DNA of 64,000 nt from Bin80 sp965116685. Its GTDB lineage: Bacteria > Bacteroidota > Rhodothermia > Rhodothermales > Bin80. The first letter of the stretch is position 1. Every line of letters starts with the position of its first letter. Positions 42,575-53,200 of this stretch are shown in pieces. The stretch covers positions 3,162,001 to 3,226,000 of the forward strand of contig OZ220707.1 of assembly GCA_965116685.1 (NCBI GenBank). The letters are read 5' to 3'. A model generated the notes under the pieces. The model was not told where the DNA came from, searched no databases, and was given only the letters and a program-made list of their open reading frames with translations. Position numbers and translations under genes: made by a program.

Positions 42575-44215
42575 CTAGGAATTCTTTTTTGGGCCAAAGA
42601 CATCGTCGGCGAGATGAAAATCATAGGGACCACGGGTCACCAGGGGGGTGTCGTGAAAATTATGTTCATCTGGAACCGGGCCGGTATGGGTCCACTCAAG
42701 CGTGCAGGCTCCCCATGGGTTTGCAGTGGCCTTCGGGCCTTTGAACAGTGAGTACAGTGCGTAGATCAGAATCATGACCAATCCGACTCCCAGGATGTAG
42801 GATCCAATTGTGGATGCCATATTCAATGCTGCAAATTCCGGGTAGGTCTGCAGGAATTCAGAATAATCATGATAGCGTCGTGGCATTCCCTTCGTCCCCA
42901 GGAAGAACTGCGTGAAGAAGGTCAGGTTGAACCCAATGAAGACCAGAATCGCCGCAATGATTCCGGCGGTCTCATTGTACATCCTGCCCGTCATTTTTGG
43001 CCACCAGTAGTGCAGGCCTCCAATCAGACCAATGAGTGCGCCTCCCATCATGACATAATGGAAGTGGGCAACGACGAAATACGTGTCATGTAAGTGCACA
43101 TCCACTGCTAGTACACCGACCATAATCCCGGTCAAGCCACCAATCGTGAACAGGAACAGAAACATCAGCGCATAGATCATGGGAGTTCGCAGCCATACGG
43201 ATCCCTTGTACATGGTGGCAACCCAGTTGAAGACCTTGATGCCGGTCGGGATTCCAATCAGGAACGTGAGCATGGAGAAAATAATCGAAGAGATGGCGCT
43301 TTGTCCCGAGACGAACATGTGATGTCCCCAGACGAGGAATCCCAGAAACGCAATCGCAACCGAGGAAAGGGCAATGAAGGTGTATCCAGAGACATGCTGC
43401 CTGGAGAATGTGCCCATCAGATCACTGATAATTCCCATTGCCGGGAGGATCATGATATAGACTGCCGGATGGCTGTAGAACCAGAAAAAATGTTGAAAGA
43501 GAACGGGATCGCCTCCCAAAGCCGGATCAAAGATGCCGATCTGTAACAGCTTTTCCAGGAATAGAAGAACCACGGTGATCCCGATCACGGGCGTCGCCAG
43601 TACCTGTACGATCCCGGTCGCATAGATGGCCCAGGTAAATAACGGGAGACGGTTCCATGTCATGCCGGGGGCACGCATCTTGTGCACTGTCACGATAAAG
43701 TTCAGCCCCGTAAAGATGGAGGCAAAGCCGGCGACAAAGACGGCCGAAGTCAGCCAGAGTACCGCATTCGATGCTCCACTGGAGTAGGGCGTATAGAACG
43801 TCCAGCCGGTATCCACTTTTCCAACAAATAACCACCCACAGACCGCCATGAGTGCTCCTGCCATGAAGAGGTACCAACTCGCCAGGTTCAGCCGGGGGAA
43901 TGCCACATCCTTGGCCCCAATCTGTATGGGAAGAACAAAATTTCCAAGAATTCCAGGAATCGCAGGAATGATTACCAGAAAAACCATGACCACGCCGTGC
44001 AGCGTGAACATCTGATTGTATTGATCCTGCCCAAGAATCGTCTCGCCGGGTTCCCCAAGCTCTGTCCGTACAAAGGTTGCGAGAATACCTCCTAAAAGGA
44101 AGAACGCACCACAGGCGATCGCGTACATAATTCCGATACGCTTATGATCGGTCGTGGAGAGCCACGACCAGAGGCCTTTCCGGGCGTTCAAGTAATTATG
44201 TGATTCGTCACTCAT
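42575..44215 (-). CDS. ctaD: caa3 cytochrome c oxidase subunit I, A2 type
   Basis: A 546-residue heme-copper oxidase catalytic subunit with about 12 helices. Heme and CuB ligands: His in MFTLHGVVMVFL, the His of YSHPAVYIM (249), the HH pair in VWGHHMFVSGQ, and the two His in VVAHFHYVMMGG. The D-channel glutamate (HPEVY) is replaced by Tyr247-Ser248 in YSHPAV, the hallmark of A2-type oxidases first described in Rhodothermus marinus. It reduces O2 to water and pumps protons. It is encoded directly after the cytochrome-fused subunit II (2-base gap). Confidence 0.95.
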   Translation of the reverse strand: MSDESHNYLNARKGLWSWLSTTDHKRIGIMYAIACGAFFLLGGILATFVRTELGEPGETILGQDQYNQMFTLHGVVMVFLVIIPAIPGILGNFVLPIQIGAKDVAFPRLNLASWYLFMAGALMAVCGWLFVGKVDTGWTFYTPYSSGASNAVLWLTSAVFVAGFASIFTGLNFIVTVHKMRAPGMTWNRLPLFTWAIYATGIVQVLATPVIGITVVLLFLEKLLQIGIFDPALGGDPVLFQHFFWFYSHPAVYIMILPAMGIISDLMGTFSRQHVSGYTFIALSSVAIAFLGFLVWGHHMFVSGQSAISSIIFSMLTFLIGIPTGIKVFNWVATMYKGSVWLRTPMIYALMFLFLFTIGGLTGIMVGVLAVDVHLHDTYFVVAHFHYVMMGGALIGLIGGLHYWWPKMTGRMYNETAGIIAAILVFIGFNLTFFTQFFLGTKGMPRRYHDYSEFLQTYPEFAALNMASTIGSYILGVGLVMILIYALYSLFKGPKATANPWGACTLEWTHTGPVPDEHNFHDTPLVTRGPYDFHLADDVFGPKKNS

Positions 44216-44217
44216 GC

Positions 44218-45156
44218 CTACTGCTGCTCATTTATGAATGCGACAAGTGCATCAATTTCTTCGGATGACATGGTCACTGCATATTGCCCGGGCATCACGT
44301 TGGGATACCCTTCAACAAGTTGTAATGCAGGATTAACAATCGAAGTACGGAGGTAGTTATCATCGGCGACGGCACTCGTGCCGTCTGTGAAATTGCGCAC
44401 GCTACCTGCGAGTCCTTGAAAAGTTGGGCCCGCTGCGAGGGTCCCGTCCAGCGAATGGCAGCCAAAACAGGCCTGCTGGGTGTAGAGGAGTTCGCCTCTT
44501 TGTGCAGGAGCCATGTTGTCATCGGGCACACTTTCCACCAGCCAAGTTTCAAAACTGTCCTGGGAATGGGTGATTACCCGTGCATACATATCTGAATGTG
44601 AGGTGCCACAGTACTCTGTACAGGCAATTATGAAGCTGTCCTTTTTTGTTGCTTCAAACCATACGTAGGAGTAGCGTCCCGGCAGCACATCGGCTTTTAC
44701 ACGAAAGGCCGGGACAAAGAAACTGTGAATGACATCTTCGCTGATCATACGAAGTTTGACCGGGCGGTTCGCCGGGACATGAAGATCCGTCGAGATCACC
44801 CCGTTCGGGTAGCTAAAACTCCAGCTCCATTTCCGGGCGGTCACATCTACCTCATAGGCGTTGGGGGGAGCAATTCCAAGCTCCAGAAATAATTTGAACC
44901 CCCACACAAAAACGACGGCGACAAGAATGGAAGGGACGACAATCCACGAGGCTTCCACGATTTTATTTTCGTAGACAGGCTCGGGACGGTCATTCGGGCT
45001 TCGCCGGCGGAAACGCCAGGCAAAGAATGCCATCGCTGCGACGACCCCGACGAAAAAGATCATGCTGGTAACGAGGATGAAGTAGAATAGTGTATCAACA
45101 TCTCCCGCAATCGTAGATGCAGCTTCGGGAAGCCAAATTGAACTCTGTTGATTCAT
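44218..45156 (-). CDS. ctaC: caa3 cytochrome c oxidase subunit II with fused cytochrome c
   Basis: A 312-residue protein. Two N-terminal transmembrane helices (YFILVTSMIFFVGVVAAMAFF and IVVPSILVAVVFVWGFKLFL) precede a periplasmic cupredoxin with the CuA site ACTEYCGTSHSDM (Cys179, Cys183, His187, Met190). The C-terminal extension is a monoheme cytochrome c: QQACFGCHSLDG (Cys230, Cys233, His234) and a Met ligand probably in YPNVMPGQY. The fusion defines caa3 oxidases. It accepts electrons from Alternative Complex III. The start overlaps the SCO gene stop by 4 bases. Confidence 0.95.
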   Translation of the reverse strand: MNQQSSIWLPEAASTIAGDVDTLFYFILVTSMIFFVGVVAAMAFFAWRFRRRSPNDRPEPVYENKIVEASWIVVPSILVAVVFVWGFKLFLELGIAPPNAYEVDVTARKWSWSFSYPNGVISTDLHVPANRPVKLRMISEDVIHSFFVPAFRVKADVLPGRYSYVWFEATKKDSFIIACTEYCGTSHSDMYARVITHSQDSFETWLVESVPDDNMAPAQRGELLYTQQACFGCHSLDGTLAAGPTFQGLAGSVRNFTDGTSAVADDNYLRTSIVNPALQLVEGYPNVMPGQYAVTMSSEEIDALVAFINEQQ

Positions 45157-45956
45157 ACGTACTCAGACGGTTTCATATCTTTCATCCATAAGAATCCCAG
45201 CGATGCAATCAGGAGCAGGGCCGTAATTCCACCGCCAACCTGCATCGCACGCCGAGCTACGAGTACGTACGAATTCGAGGTTGGATCAAACTGAAAGCAG
45301 TAGAGAAAGGCCCGGTCTAGCAGATTGCCAACCATTCCATCCGAAGCCTCGACGATTGCGGCACGCAGATCCCGTCCCTTTGGTGCAAGATCCGGCAGGT
45401 AACGGGTAATGATTCCCTCGTCACTGAGAACAATCACTGCAGCGGGGTGCGCAAATTCTTGCTGCTCTTCAACCCACTTGAACATGAACCCAGTTGCCTG
45501 GGTCAATGCCTGGATTGAGGTTTCGTTACCCGTCAGAAAATGCCATTCAGCATCTTGCTGATCAAGCCGCCGAAGATAACGGGTGCGTTGCTCTGCCGCA
45601 CGCTCGGGTGTATCCTCTGGGCTGAATGAAACGGTGACCATTTCATAGCCATCCCCCGGAGCCCAAGGGACATCGTCCAGGCTTCGCGTAATGCCATCTA
45701 AAAGTGCACTGCACAGCATCGGACAGGTGTGATATACAAACGTAAGGACGACAGGGCGATCCTGGTGGAAGTACTCCCTCAGGGTGACGGTTTCGCCGTG
45801 CGAGTTTATAAACACGAGGTCAAGCGGAATCTGCTCCCCCAAACGGGGAGAGAGCCCAACTCCCTCGTACGCAATACTAGCCTGCTCAGTCAACTGTGCA
45901 CATACAGATGCCGAGTACATGCAAAGGGCCAGTATGGCGATACATCCTTTGTGCAT
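45153..45956 (-). CDS. SCO1/SenC copper chaperone
   Basis: A 267-residue protein with a thioredoxin fold. Cu-binding CxxxC is VYHTCPMLCSALL (Cys78, Cys82) and the distal His170 lies in QEFAHPAAV. A cleavable or anchoring N-terminal hydrophobic stretch ends in SVCA-Q. The C-terminal helix GGGITALLLIASLGFLWMKD anchors it in the membrane, which is an extra feature relative to many Sco proteins. It loads copper into the CuA site of the downstream subunit II. It overlaps ctaC by 4 bases. Confidence 0.9.
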   Translation of the reverse strand: MHKGCIAILALCMYSASVCAQLTEQASIAYEGVGLSPRLGEQIPLDLVFINSHGETVTLREYFHQDRPVVLTFVYHTCPMLCSALLDGITRSLDDVPWAPGDGYEMVTVSFSPEDTPERAAEQRTRYLRRLDQQDAEWHFLTGNETSIQALTQATGFMFKWVEEQQEFAHPAAVIVLSDEGIITRYLPDLAPKGRDLRAAIVEASDGMVGNLLDRAFLYCFQFDPTSNSYVLVARRAMQVGGGITALLLIASLGFLWMKDMKPSEYV

Positions 45957-46307
45957 TTAGGGTTGTATTTCCTCAGAGATACGGATACTGTCGGGAAACT
46001 CTTCTGCGATTCTCATAATGGCCTGTTCAATTGGAATCCGAAATGTGCCATTCTCTAACATTTCGTAGCGATTCAGTTGTTGGAGCCCGGCAACTCGGAA
46101 TCGTTCCAGTTCTGGATACGTGGCCTGGGCTGCACGCCCTAGTTCCACCTGCTCTCCTTCACGCTTAAACCAGTATGAGGCCAAAAATGTTAACGATCCA
46201 AGCCCAATTAACACGACAACCACAAAAGAAATAAGAGGAATCGCAGCAATGGCCTCATGCTGAACAAGAAGTCGGTCAGAGGTTCTATCTTCAGATTCAA
46301 CAGACAT
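45957..46307 (-). CDS. small single-helix membrane protein of the act operon
   Basis: A 116-residue protein with one transmembrane segment (IPLISFVVVVLIGLGSLTFLA) and a ~70-residue extracytoplasmic tail ending in NGTFRIPIEQAIMRIAEEF. The tail motif (RIPI-x-AI) recurs in small proteins beside respiratory oxidases. By position, between actF and SCO, it could be an accessory subunit of Alternative Complex III (an ActG-like role). That is inference from context; I do not recognise a defined family. Confidence 0.6.
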   Translation of the reverse strand: MSVESEDRTSDRLLVQHEAIAAIPLISFVVVVLIGLGSLTFLASYWFKREGEQVELGRAAQATYPELERFRVAGLQQLNRYEMLENGTFRIPIEQAIMRIAEEFPDSIRISEEIQP

Positions 46308-46317
46308 GACGGATACG

Positions 46318-47604
46318 CTAAGTGTTTTCGAAACGGAGGGATTTGCCTAATTGCGGGTCTGCCTCGCAAACAATCGCGTGTCGGCTGAAACGCCATAGGA
46401 ATCCTGCAATGAACACACATAGGAGCCCGATCCAGCAAGTGAGATCCAGCCAGTGAAACTGAGCATGATCTGGGTGCAGTACAGGCATGGCTTGCCAGTG
46501 AATATCAAACCACTGCATAACCAGAAGCCACACGGCGATGATGGCAAGGGGAGTTGAGTAGCGCTTGATGGCGCGAGGTAACAGAATCAGAAATGGAATA
46601 ATGAAGTGCCCAAACAGTAGGATCCCGCTGTGGGTCTCCCATCCATTTTGGAGTCGGTACTTAAACCAGACGGTCTCTTCAGGAATCCCACCGTACCAGT
46701 AAAGCATATATTGGCTGAATGCGATATAGGCCCAGAATACCACAAACCCAAACATGAGCTTCCCCAGGTCGTGGTAATGTTCAGCTGTCACGGTCCCACG
46801 CAGCATCCCTGCCCGCTGCAGTCCGGCAACGCACAGTGCGGTGAAGCAAAAGGCGGCCAGGAATGCTCCAGAAAAGAAGTAGACACCAAATATGGTTGAG
46901 AACCAATGGGGATACAATGTCATGAGCAGGTCAAACGCTGCGAACGCCATCGTAATACCACACAGCGGTAGGCCCCAGGCACTCAGATGGCGCAGGCGGG
47001 CGCTGATATCTGGATCACGGGTTACATCCTGAAGCAGAGATAATCTCCACAGGCGTGAAGAGATGAAGGTCCATGCAATGAAATAGAATGCGATTCGAAA
47101 CAGAAAGAACGGGATATTCAGATAAGCAATCTTTCCGGCCAAGATCTCATCATAGTACTTACTGGTTGGATCAGCAATGCCTTCCGCCGTCCAGTGGTGA
47201 TAAGGGCCGTGGGCATCAAAGATGCCGATCAGGATAGGAATAAATAGGATGGCAAGAAGTGGGAAGGAGACCGCAGCCGCTTCCGGGATTCGTCGCAGGA
47301 CAACAATCCATTCCGCACGAACAAGATGTTTGATCAATACGAGGAACAGGCATCCTAGGGCAATAGAGAGACAGAAGGTCCAGCCGATCAGGTAGGAGAA
47401 ATAGAATTGCTCAAGAAATGCCTCGCTCATGCCGACAAAAATACTCACCACAAGCACCACCAAACCGGCAAGTCCCGGAATGATGTAGCTACGAGATGTA
47501 CCGGTAAAGGGGTATTGATCACTCTTGGTTGGTGCCAAGGGATCAACAAGCTTCATCAGGAGCGAGCTGCTTTGCAGTGTGTCACGCATAGACCCTCGTT
47601 TCAA
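46318..47604 (-). CDS. actF: Alternative Complex III membrane subunit ActF
   Basis: A 428-residue polytopic membrane protein with about 10 helices, the shorter NrfD-like homologue of ActC. Segments include PGLAGLVVLVVSIFVGM, FPLLAILFIPILIGIFD, and the HSGILLFGHFIIPFLILLP block. With ActC it would form the membrane quinol-oxidising and possibly ion-translocating core. The first ATG (MKRGSM) is 8 bases after actE; a start at the internal MRDTLQ is also possible. Confidence 0.88.
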   Translation of the reverse strand: MKRGSMRDTLQSSSLLMKLVDPLAPTKSDQYPFTGTSRSYIIPGLAGLVVLVVSIFVGMSEAFLEQFYFSYLIGWTFCLSIALGCLFLVLIKHLVRAEWIVVLRRIPEAAAVSFPLLAILFIPILIGIFDAHGPYHHWTAEGIADPTSKYYDEILAGKIAYLNIPFFLFRIAFYFIAWTFISSRLWRLSLLQDVTRDPDISARLRHLSAWGLPLCGITMAFAAFDLLMTLYPHWFSTIFGVYFFSGAFLAAFCFTALCVAGLQRAGMLRGTVTAEHYHDLGKLMFGFVVFWAYIAFSQYMLYWYGGIPEETVWFKYRLQNGWETHSGILLFGHFIIPFLILLPRAIKRYSTPLAIIAVWLLVMQWFDIHWQAMPVLHPDHAQFHWLDLTCWIGLLCVFIAGFLWRFSRHAIVCEADPQLGKSLRFENT

Positions 47605-47612
47605 GGCGTATT

Positions 47613-48209
47613 CTAAAAATTGGTTTGCTCATCGGCCGGGATATCGTCTCGGTCTGCATTCTGGCTGCGCTGCAATGCTCTTACGTACGCGACAATTGCC
47701 CATCGGTCCGCAACCGGGATCTGCTGCGCATACGCGGGCATGCTCCGGACTCCTTGTGTGATGACTTCATAGAGATACCCGTCTTCAACAGTGCGCAAGC
47801 GGTCATTATGAAAACCAATGGGTACGAATCCGTACCCACCTGCCATGACAATTCCCTGCCCATCTCCGGCCACGCCATGGCAGACCGAGCAGTATATATC
47901 ATAACGTTCCCGTCCACGGTTGGCAAATTCCACGTTATATTCCACCGGCATTACCTGCACATAACCTCCATCCGCATTCCGTCCAGTATGGAATACTCCA
48001 TCTTCCCGTAGCATGCCACGGGCTACGGTTCCGGGGACCGGAGGTCGCATAGCACGACCGTCTTCAAAGAAGGGGTTGGCCTCCTGGGCTTCAAACCGCT
48101 CCATGGCATCCATATTTGGATTGATGTGGATGGGCGGATCCTCTTTCAGGCTGCCGCGGCAACCGCCGAGAATGATCGCAATTCCAAGTAAAAGGGAGAC
48201 CTTTCTCAT
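47613..48209 (-). CDS. actE: Alternative Complex III monoheme cytochrome c ActE
   Basis: 198 residues from the ATG at 48209, MRKVSLLLGIAIILGGCRG, a lipoprotein signal with a LGGC-type lipobox; a longer start at 48245 would sit before the signal and inside actD. One heme c site in YDIYCSVCHGVAGDGQG, with a probable Met ligand in GVRSMPAYAQ. Lipid-anchored in the periplasm, it passes electrons from the complex towards the caa3 oxidase. It overlaps the actD stop region closely (gap of one base). Confidence 0.9.
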   Translation of the reverse strand: MRKVSLLLGIAIILGGCRGSLKEDPPIHINPNMDAMERFEAQEANPFFEDGRAMRPPVPGTVARGMLREDGVFHTGRNADGGYVQVMPVEYNVEFANRGRERYDIYCSVCHGVAGDGQGIVMAGGYGFVPIGFHNDRLRTVEDGYLYEVITQGVRSMPAYAQQIPVADRWAIVAYVRALQRSQNADRDDIPADEQTNF

Positions 48210-48210
48210 C

Positions 48211-48834
48211 CTAGACCGTGTGCAGTTCTGAATATCCATGATCACAAATCACTTCAACCGCCTTGGCACCTGCTTCTTGGAGCAGTGATTCTGTTTCGTC
48301 CAAATCGAAGTTCGGATCGCTTGCTGCAATGTGCAAAAAGAATGCATCATCGGAAGTGCGCGAAAATCCTCGGGAGTAGAAGAGCGGGTTGTAGGGGCGG
48401 GGTAGCCCATTCAAGACCAGCATGCCACCTACCGCAAACAGCGCAGAGAACAGCACCGTGAGTTCGAACATAATCGGGATCGATGGCTCAATTGCGAAGA
48501 ATGGCTTCCCGCTGATATTCAAAGGGTAGTCCACTGCGGAGGTCCACCATTGCAGCCATGTCGCAAGCCCTAGTCCAGTCACGCTGCCAATGAGGGTAAT
48601 GTACCCAACCTTGGATTGTCCAAGCCCCATTGCACGATCCATTCCGTGAATCGGGAAAGGAGAGTGGGTATCAAAGTGACGATAGCCGGAGGAATGCACT
48701 TTACGAGCGGCGGAAATCAGCACCCCTGGATTAGGGAATTCAGCCAATAACCCATAGACACCATCTGCCTGGGCTTCATAAATGCCCATGGTTGCCTTCA
48801 CGCCTTGGATCAATTTCTTTAACATTAGGCTCAC
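48211..48834 (-). CDS. actD: Alternative Complex III subunit ActD
   Basis: A 207-residue DUF3341 protein with two transmembrane helices (GYITLIGSVTGLGLATWLQ and MFELTVLFSALFAVGGMLVL). Characteristic segments are GVYGLLAEFPNPGVLISAA, SPFPIHGMDRAMGLGQS, KPFFAIEPSIPIMFELT and LPRPYNPLFYSRGF. It is a structural subunit on the membrane arm. It lies 3 bases after actC. Confidence 0.9.
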   Translation of the reverse strand: MSLMLKKLIQGVKATMGIYEAQADGVYGLLAEFPNPGVLISAARKVHSSGYRHFDTHSPFPIHGMDRAMGLGQSKVGYITLIGSVTGLGLATWLQWWTSAVDYPLNISGKPFFAIEPSIPIMFELTVLFSALFAVGGMLVLNGLPRPYNPLFYSRGFSRTSDDAFFLHIAASDPNFDLDETESLLQEAGAKAVEVICDHGYSELHTV

Positions 48835-48837
48835 AGG

Positions 48838-50244
48838 TTAATCCGTCTCAGGCTCAGATTCGTGCTGATCATAGTAGTGGGGATCACTTTGCGGCAGCAC
48901 CATCTTCACTTCCGCCATGGCGACCATGGGCAAGTAGCGAAGGAAAATCAAAAACAGGGTCATAAAGAGACCAAACGATCCGGCAAAGGTCAAAATATCC
49001 ACGATCGTTGGATTAAAGTAATCCCAGCTACTTGGCAGGAAGTCCCGGTGCAAACTGGTCACCGTGATCACAAATCGCTCAAACCACATCCCGATGTTTA
49101 CAATGATCGAGGTTATAAAAAGGAATGGAATGCTGCGCCGCAGACGCTTGATCCAGAAGAACTGTGGGAAGAGCAGATTACAGGACATCATCGTCCAATA
49201 TGCCCATGCATAAGGGCCGGTTGCCCGGTTCAGGAACGCATATTGCTCATATTCAACCTGTGAATACCAAGCAATGAAGAATTCGGTGATGTAGGCAAAA
49301 CCCACCATTGATCCCGTGAGGAGAATGATAATCGCCATCTTCTCCAGGTGATCCATGGTGATAATGTTTTGAATCCCATAGATCTTTCGTGCGAGGATCA
49401 TGAGGGTCATCACCATTGCAAATCCCGAGAAAATAGCCCCTGCCACGAAGTAGGGCGGGAAAATAGTGGTGTGCCAACCGGGAACGATGCTCACTGCAAA
49501 GTCAAAAGAAACCACAGAGTGTACGCTCAGAACCAATGGAGTTGCAAGTGCAGCAAGGAGCAGGTAGGTCTTTTCATAGTTGCGCCAGTGACGGTTTGCA
49601 CCTGTCCAGCCAAGAGAAAAGAATCCCAAAATCCGGCGGCGGAATACATTGCGAGCCCGGTCACGCAGAGTCGCTAAATCCGGGACTAAGCCGATATACC
49701 AGAATACGAGCGATACAATGAAGTACACGCTGACGGCGAACACATCCCAGAGAAGTGGGCTTTTGAACTGAGGCCACATCTCCATCTGATTGGGAAGGGG
49801 CAGGGTCCAGTAGATCACCCATACCCGACCTACATGGATAGTGGGAAACAACAATGCACACATGACGGCAAAAAGGGTCATCGCCTCGGCACTTCGGTTA
49901 ATGGCCGTACGCCACTGCTGCCGAAAGAGGAATAAAATGGCTGAGATCAAGGTTCCAGCGTGCCCAATACCAACCCAGAACACAAAGTTTACAATGGGCC
50001 ATCCCCATCCTACGGGGTTATTATTGCCCCATACTCCAATCCCGTTCCATACCAGGTAGGCAATCATCAGTAGAAGGATACATAGCAGTGTGGAGGACAC
50101 AGCAATGGCCATGTACCACACGGAAGGGGGTCGTTTTTCTGTGTGATAAGAGACTAACTGGGTGATATCATGAAACCCCAGATTCCCGGTAACCAGTGGT
50201 GGTTCCGCGGGGAGCGTTACAGTCTTGTCAGTCGATGCAGACAC
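48838..50244 (-). CDS. actC: Alternative Complex III quinol-binding membrane subunit ActC
   Basis: A 468-residue NrfD/PsrC-type protein with about 10 helices: VWYMAIAVSSTLLCILLLMIA, VFWVGIGHAGTLISAILFLF, LSVHSVVSFDFAVS, WHTTIFPPYFVAGAIFSG. The GHAGTLISA and HTTIFPPYFVAGA blocks are conserved in this family and lie near the proposed quinol site facing ActB. It oxidises menaquinol. It lies 24 bases after actB. Confidence 0.92.
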   Translation of the reverse strand: MSASTDKTVTLPAEPPLVTGNLGFHDITQLVSYHTEKRPPSVWYMAIAVSSTLLCILLLMIAYLVWNGIGVWGNNNPVGWGWPIVNFVFWVGIGHAGTLISAILFLFRQQWRTAINRSAEAMTLFAVMCALLFPTIHVGRVWVIYWTLPLPNQMEMWPQFKSPLLWDVFAVSVYFIVSLVFWYIGLVPDLATLRDRARNVFRRRILGFFSLGWTGANRHWRNYEKTYLLLAALATPLVLSVHSVVSFDFAVSIVPGWHTTIFPPYFVAGAIFSGFAMVMTLMILARKIYGIQNIITMDHLEKMAIIILLTGSMVGFAYITEFFIAWYSQVEYEQYAFLNRATGPYAWAYWTMMSCNLLFPQFFWIKRLRRSIPFLFITSIIVNIGMWFERFVITVTSLHRDFLPSSWDYFNPTIVDILTFAGSFGLFMTLFLIFLRYLPMVAMAEVKMVLPQSDPHYYDQHESEPETD

Positions 50245-50268
50245 TTTGCAGTCGGATATTTTCTAGGG

Positions 50269-53200
50269 CTATGGTGATTCTACAGGCTCCAAGTCCTGGT
50301 TCGGATTGCGTACACGGGCCAGATAAGATACTCTTGGTTTAACATTCAATTCGGCCAATAGCTTATAGCTACGCGGATTCCGCATGGCTTGGCTGACCCC
50401 ACTTTCCTGATCATTGAGGTCACCAAAGGTGATGGCTTCAGCCGGACAGGCCTGCTGACAGGCGGTTGCAACCTCATCGCGATGTAATGGACGGGTTTCC
50501 AGTCCGGCCCTTTTCTGCGTCTGGCGAATTCGCTGCACACAGAACGAGCATTTTTCCATCACTCCCCGGAATCGAATTGACACATTCGGGTTCTGGGCCA
50601 TCTGTACGGTTTCCGGGATCGTTTTCGACCAGTTATAGAAATTGTACCGGCGAACCTTATAGGGACAGTTATTGGCACAGTAACGAGTACCGATACACCG
50701 GTTATAGATCATTTGGTTGGTGCCGTCGGGCGAATGTACGGTTGCGGCAACCGGGCAGACCGATTCGCAGGGCGCATTCTCGCAGTGTTGACAAGGCATG
50801 GGTTGCATGACGATCTGAGGATCTGCATCCAGATCTTCCCCGCCTTCGGTGATGAAATACCGATCAACCCGCAACCAGTGCAGCTCGCGGCCATTCCCGA
50901 CCTCTTTTTTTCCGACGACCTGGATATTGTTCTCCGCCTGACAAGCGACAATACAGGCATTGCATCCCGTACAGGCATTCAGATCAATGACCATTCCCCA
51001 CTGGTTCTGCCAGTAATCACTGTCACGAAAGGCAGGGGTTTTCGCCGGGTGCTGATTTTTCCATAGCTCAGGGTAATCAGAAAAATCCGTCTTTACGTCG
51101 GAACCGGGCGTCGGAGCTTCATCCTGCAGAGCGAATGCCGGATCTGACCGGTACTCCTCCATGGTTGCCGCACGGATCAATGGGCGGGCTTCCGTATCCA
51201 GAATTCCGTGATCCTGTGTCGTAACGATGGTCAACTTGCGGCCCGTTGCCGCAAGTTGAACTCCGGTGGAGGTAGGCTGCGCAAGTAAATTTCTGAGTTT
51301 TGCAACATTCGTTCCGACACCGGTGGCCAAGGTTCCCCGGGCGTAGATATCCGTTGTATCGTCCGTATCCCAGAAGGGAGTATCCCGTTCGGGCCGTGTC
51401 GTAGAGATCTCGCGGCCATATCCCAACGTGACCGATACGGTATCGTCTGCGTGTCCGGGTAGGATCCAGATTGGCAGTTCAACCTCGTGTTCATTGATGG
51501 TCAGCGTGACGACATCAGCGTAGTAACGACCTTTCGAGTACTTGCAGACGAGTCCACGATCTTCTGCGGTCTTTGGACTGAGTACGGCAACGTTATCCCA
51601 TACAATTTTCGTGATCGGATCCGGGAGTTCCTGACACCAGGCATTATTGGCAAAGCTGCCATCCAGTACGGTAGGATCCAGTCTGATCACGAGTTCAAGG
51701 CTGGGATCAGATTCGGGGAGCTGTCCGTCGAAGGCAGGCTCGGCGGTGACCGAAGGATAGCCGGTGTCTTGCAGATAACCATCGTGCAGGACGCGGCGCC
51801 AGGCAGCCTCTAAATCTTCCTCGCCCAATACGGAGGTCCAGGTTTCACGTACCAAGTCGTATCCTCTGGTATACTGCCCGCTCGAAAGTGCACTGAGGAT
51901 TTCGATTTCACTTCGCGCATCCTCGTACAGGGGGGCAATCAGTGGCTGAACTGGTGTGAATGTTCCATCCCATGAGCGACCGTCTCCCCACGATTCCAGA
52001 TAATGGGTCAGGGGGATATGCCAGGTACTTGCCCGGGCCGTTTCATCAACATGCATACCGACATGTACGGTATCACTGACACGCCCCATCGCTTCTCGAA
52101 AATTCAACTCAGGGGGAGCATCATAGACCGGGTTGACTCCCAGCATGAGCAGCAGATCAATCTGCCCTGCCTGCATCTCCTCGACCAGTGTGGGGAGGGC
52201 CTGTGACTGGGGGAGTTGAGTGGGGGCTCCGGTGTCCAACAAGGTAACGGTCGTGCCCACGGCACCAAGGGCATGGTTTATGAGTGCACAGAGTGCATGT
52301 ACTTCAGCAGGTTGTGTTTCGCCGGCAAGGATGACACAGCGGCCATTGGTTGTTTGCAGATCTCTGGCGATGCTGGAAGCAAACGAGTCGGAATTTGTCC
52401 CGGAATAAATTCCCAGTGCAATGGCAATCTGGCCTGCCAGATCGGAAATGGCATCCGACCGCATTCGTCTGCGATGATCGGCCATAGTGCCGGTTACGGT
52501 GTAGGTGCTCTCTGCAATATACAGTCGACTCATCTGGTCTTGGGCACCATTGAGCTTGCGTCCCTGGGCGAAAGAGGAGGTGTTCCAAGTGCCATTTTTG
52601 GCATGGGGGCCAAGAAAATCTGCATCCAGGCTTACAATGACATCGGCACTTGCAAAGTCATAGACTGGCTGCAGTGGCTGCCCGTAGGCCATCTGAATCC
52701 CAAGGGTCTCAACATCATCCCCTTCGCTGCGATAATCAATCCATCCCGTATCCGGGAACTGATTCTCAATTTGAGCCTGCAGGCGGGCACGCGTTGCCGA
52801 ACTGTCTGGTGCTGCAAGCACCGCCACACGTCGATTTCGTATCTGGAATCGTTGGCACAGAGACAGAAAATCCTCCCAGTTCGCAGGGGAGCCGGTACGC
52901 AAAATGGTTTTTGAGCGATCAGGATCATAGAGTTGAAGCAAGGAGGCCTGTTCAAAGACTCCAGAAGATCCTGAAGCGTTTGGATGATCTGGATTGCCTT
53001 CAACTTTGACCGGCCTGCCATCATAGCTTTTTGCCAGGAGCGGGCGGGCGGTTCCGCGAAAATTCATTGCGGTTGCATAATGCAGCGGAACGCCGGGAAT
53101 GAGTTCTTCCGGGCGGTCGGAGAACGGCATGATGGTTTCCACAGGGCGGCGGCAGGCGGCGAGGCCAGCCATGGCCATGGATGCCCCCAACAGTTGCATA

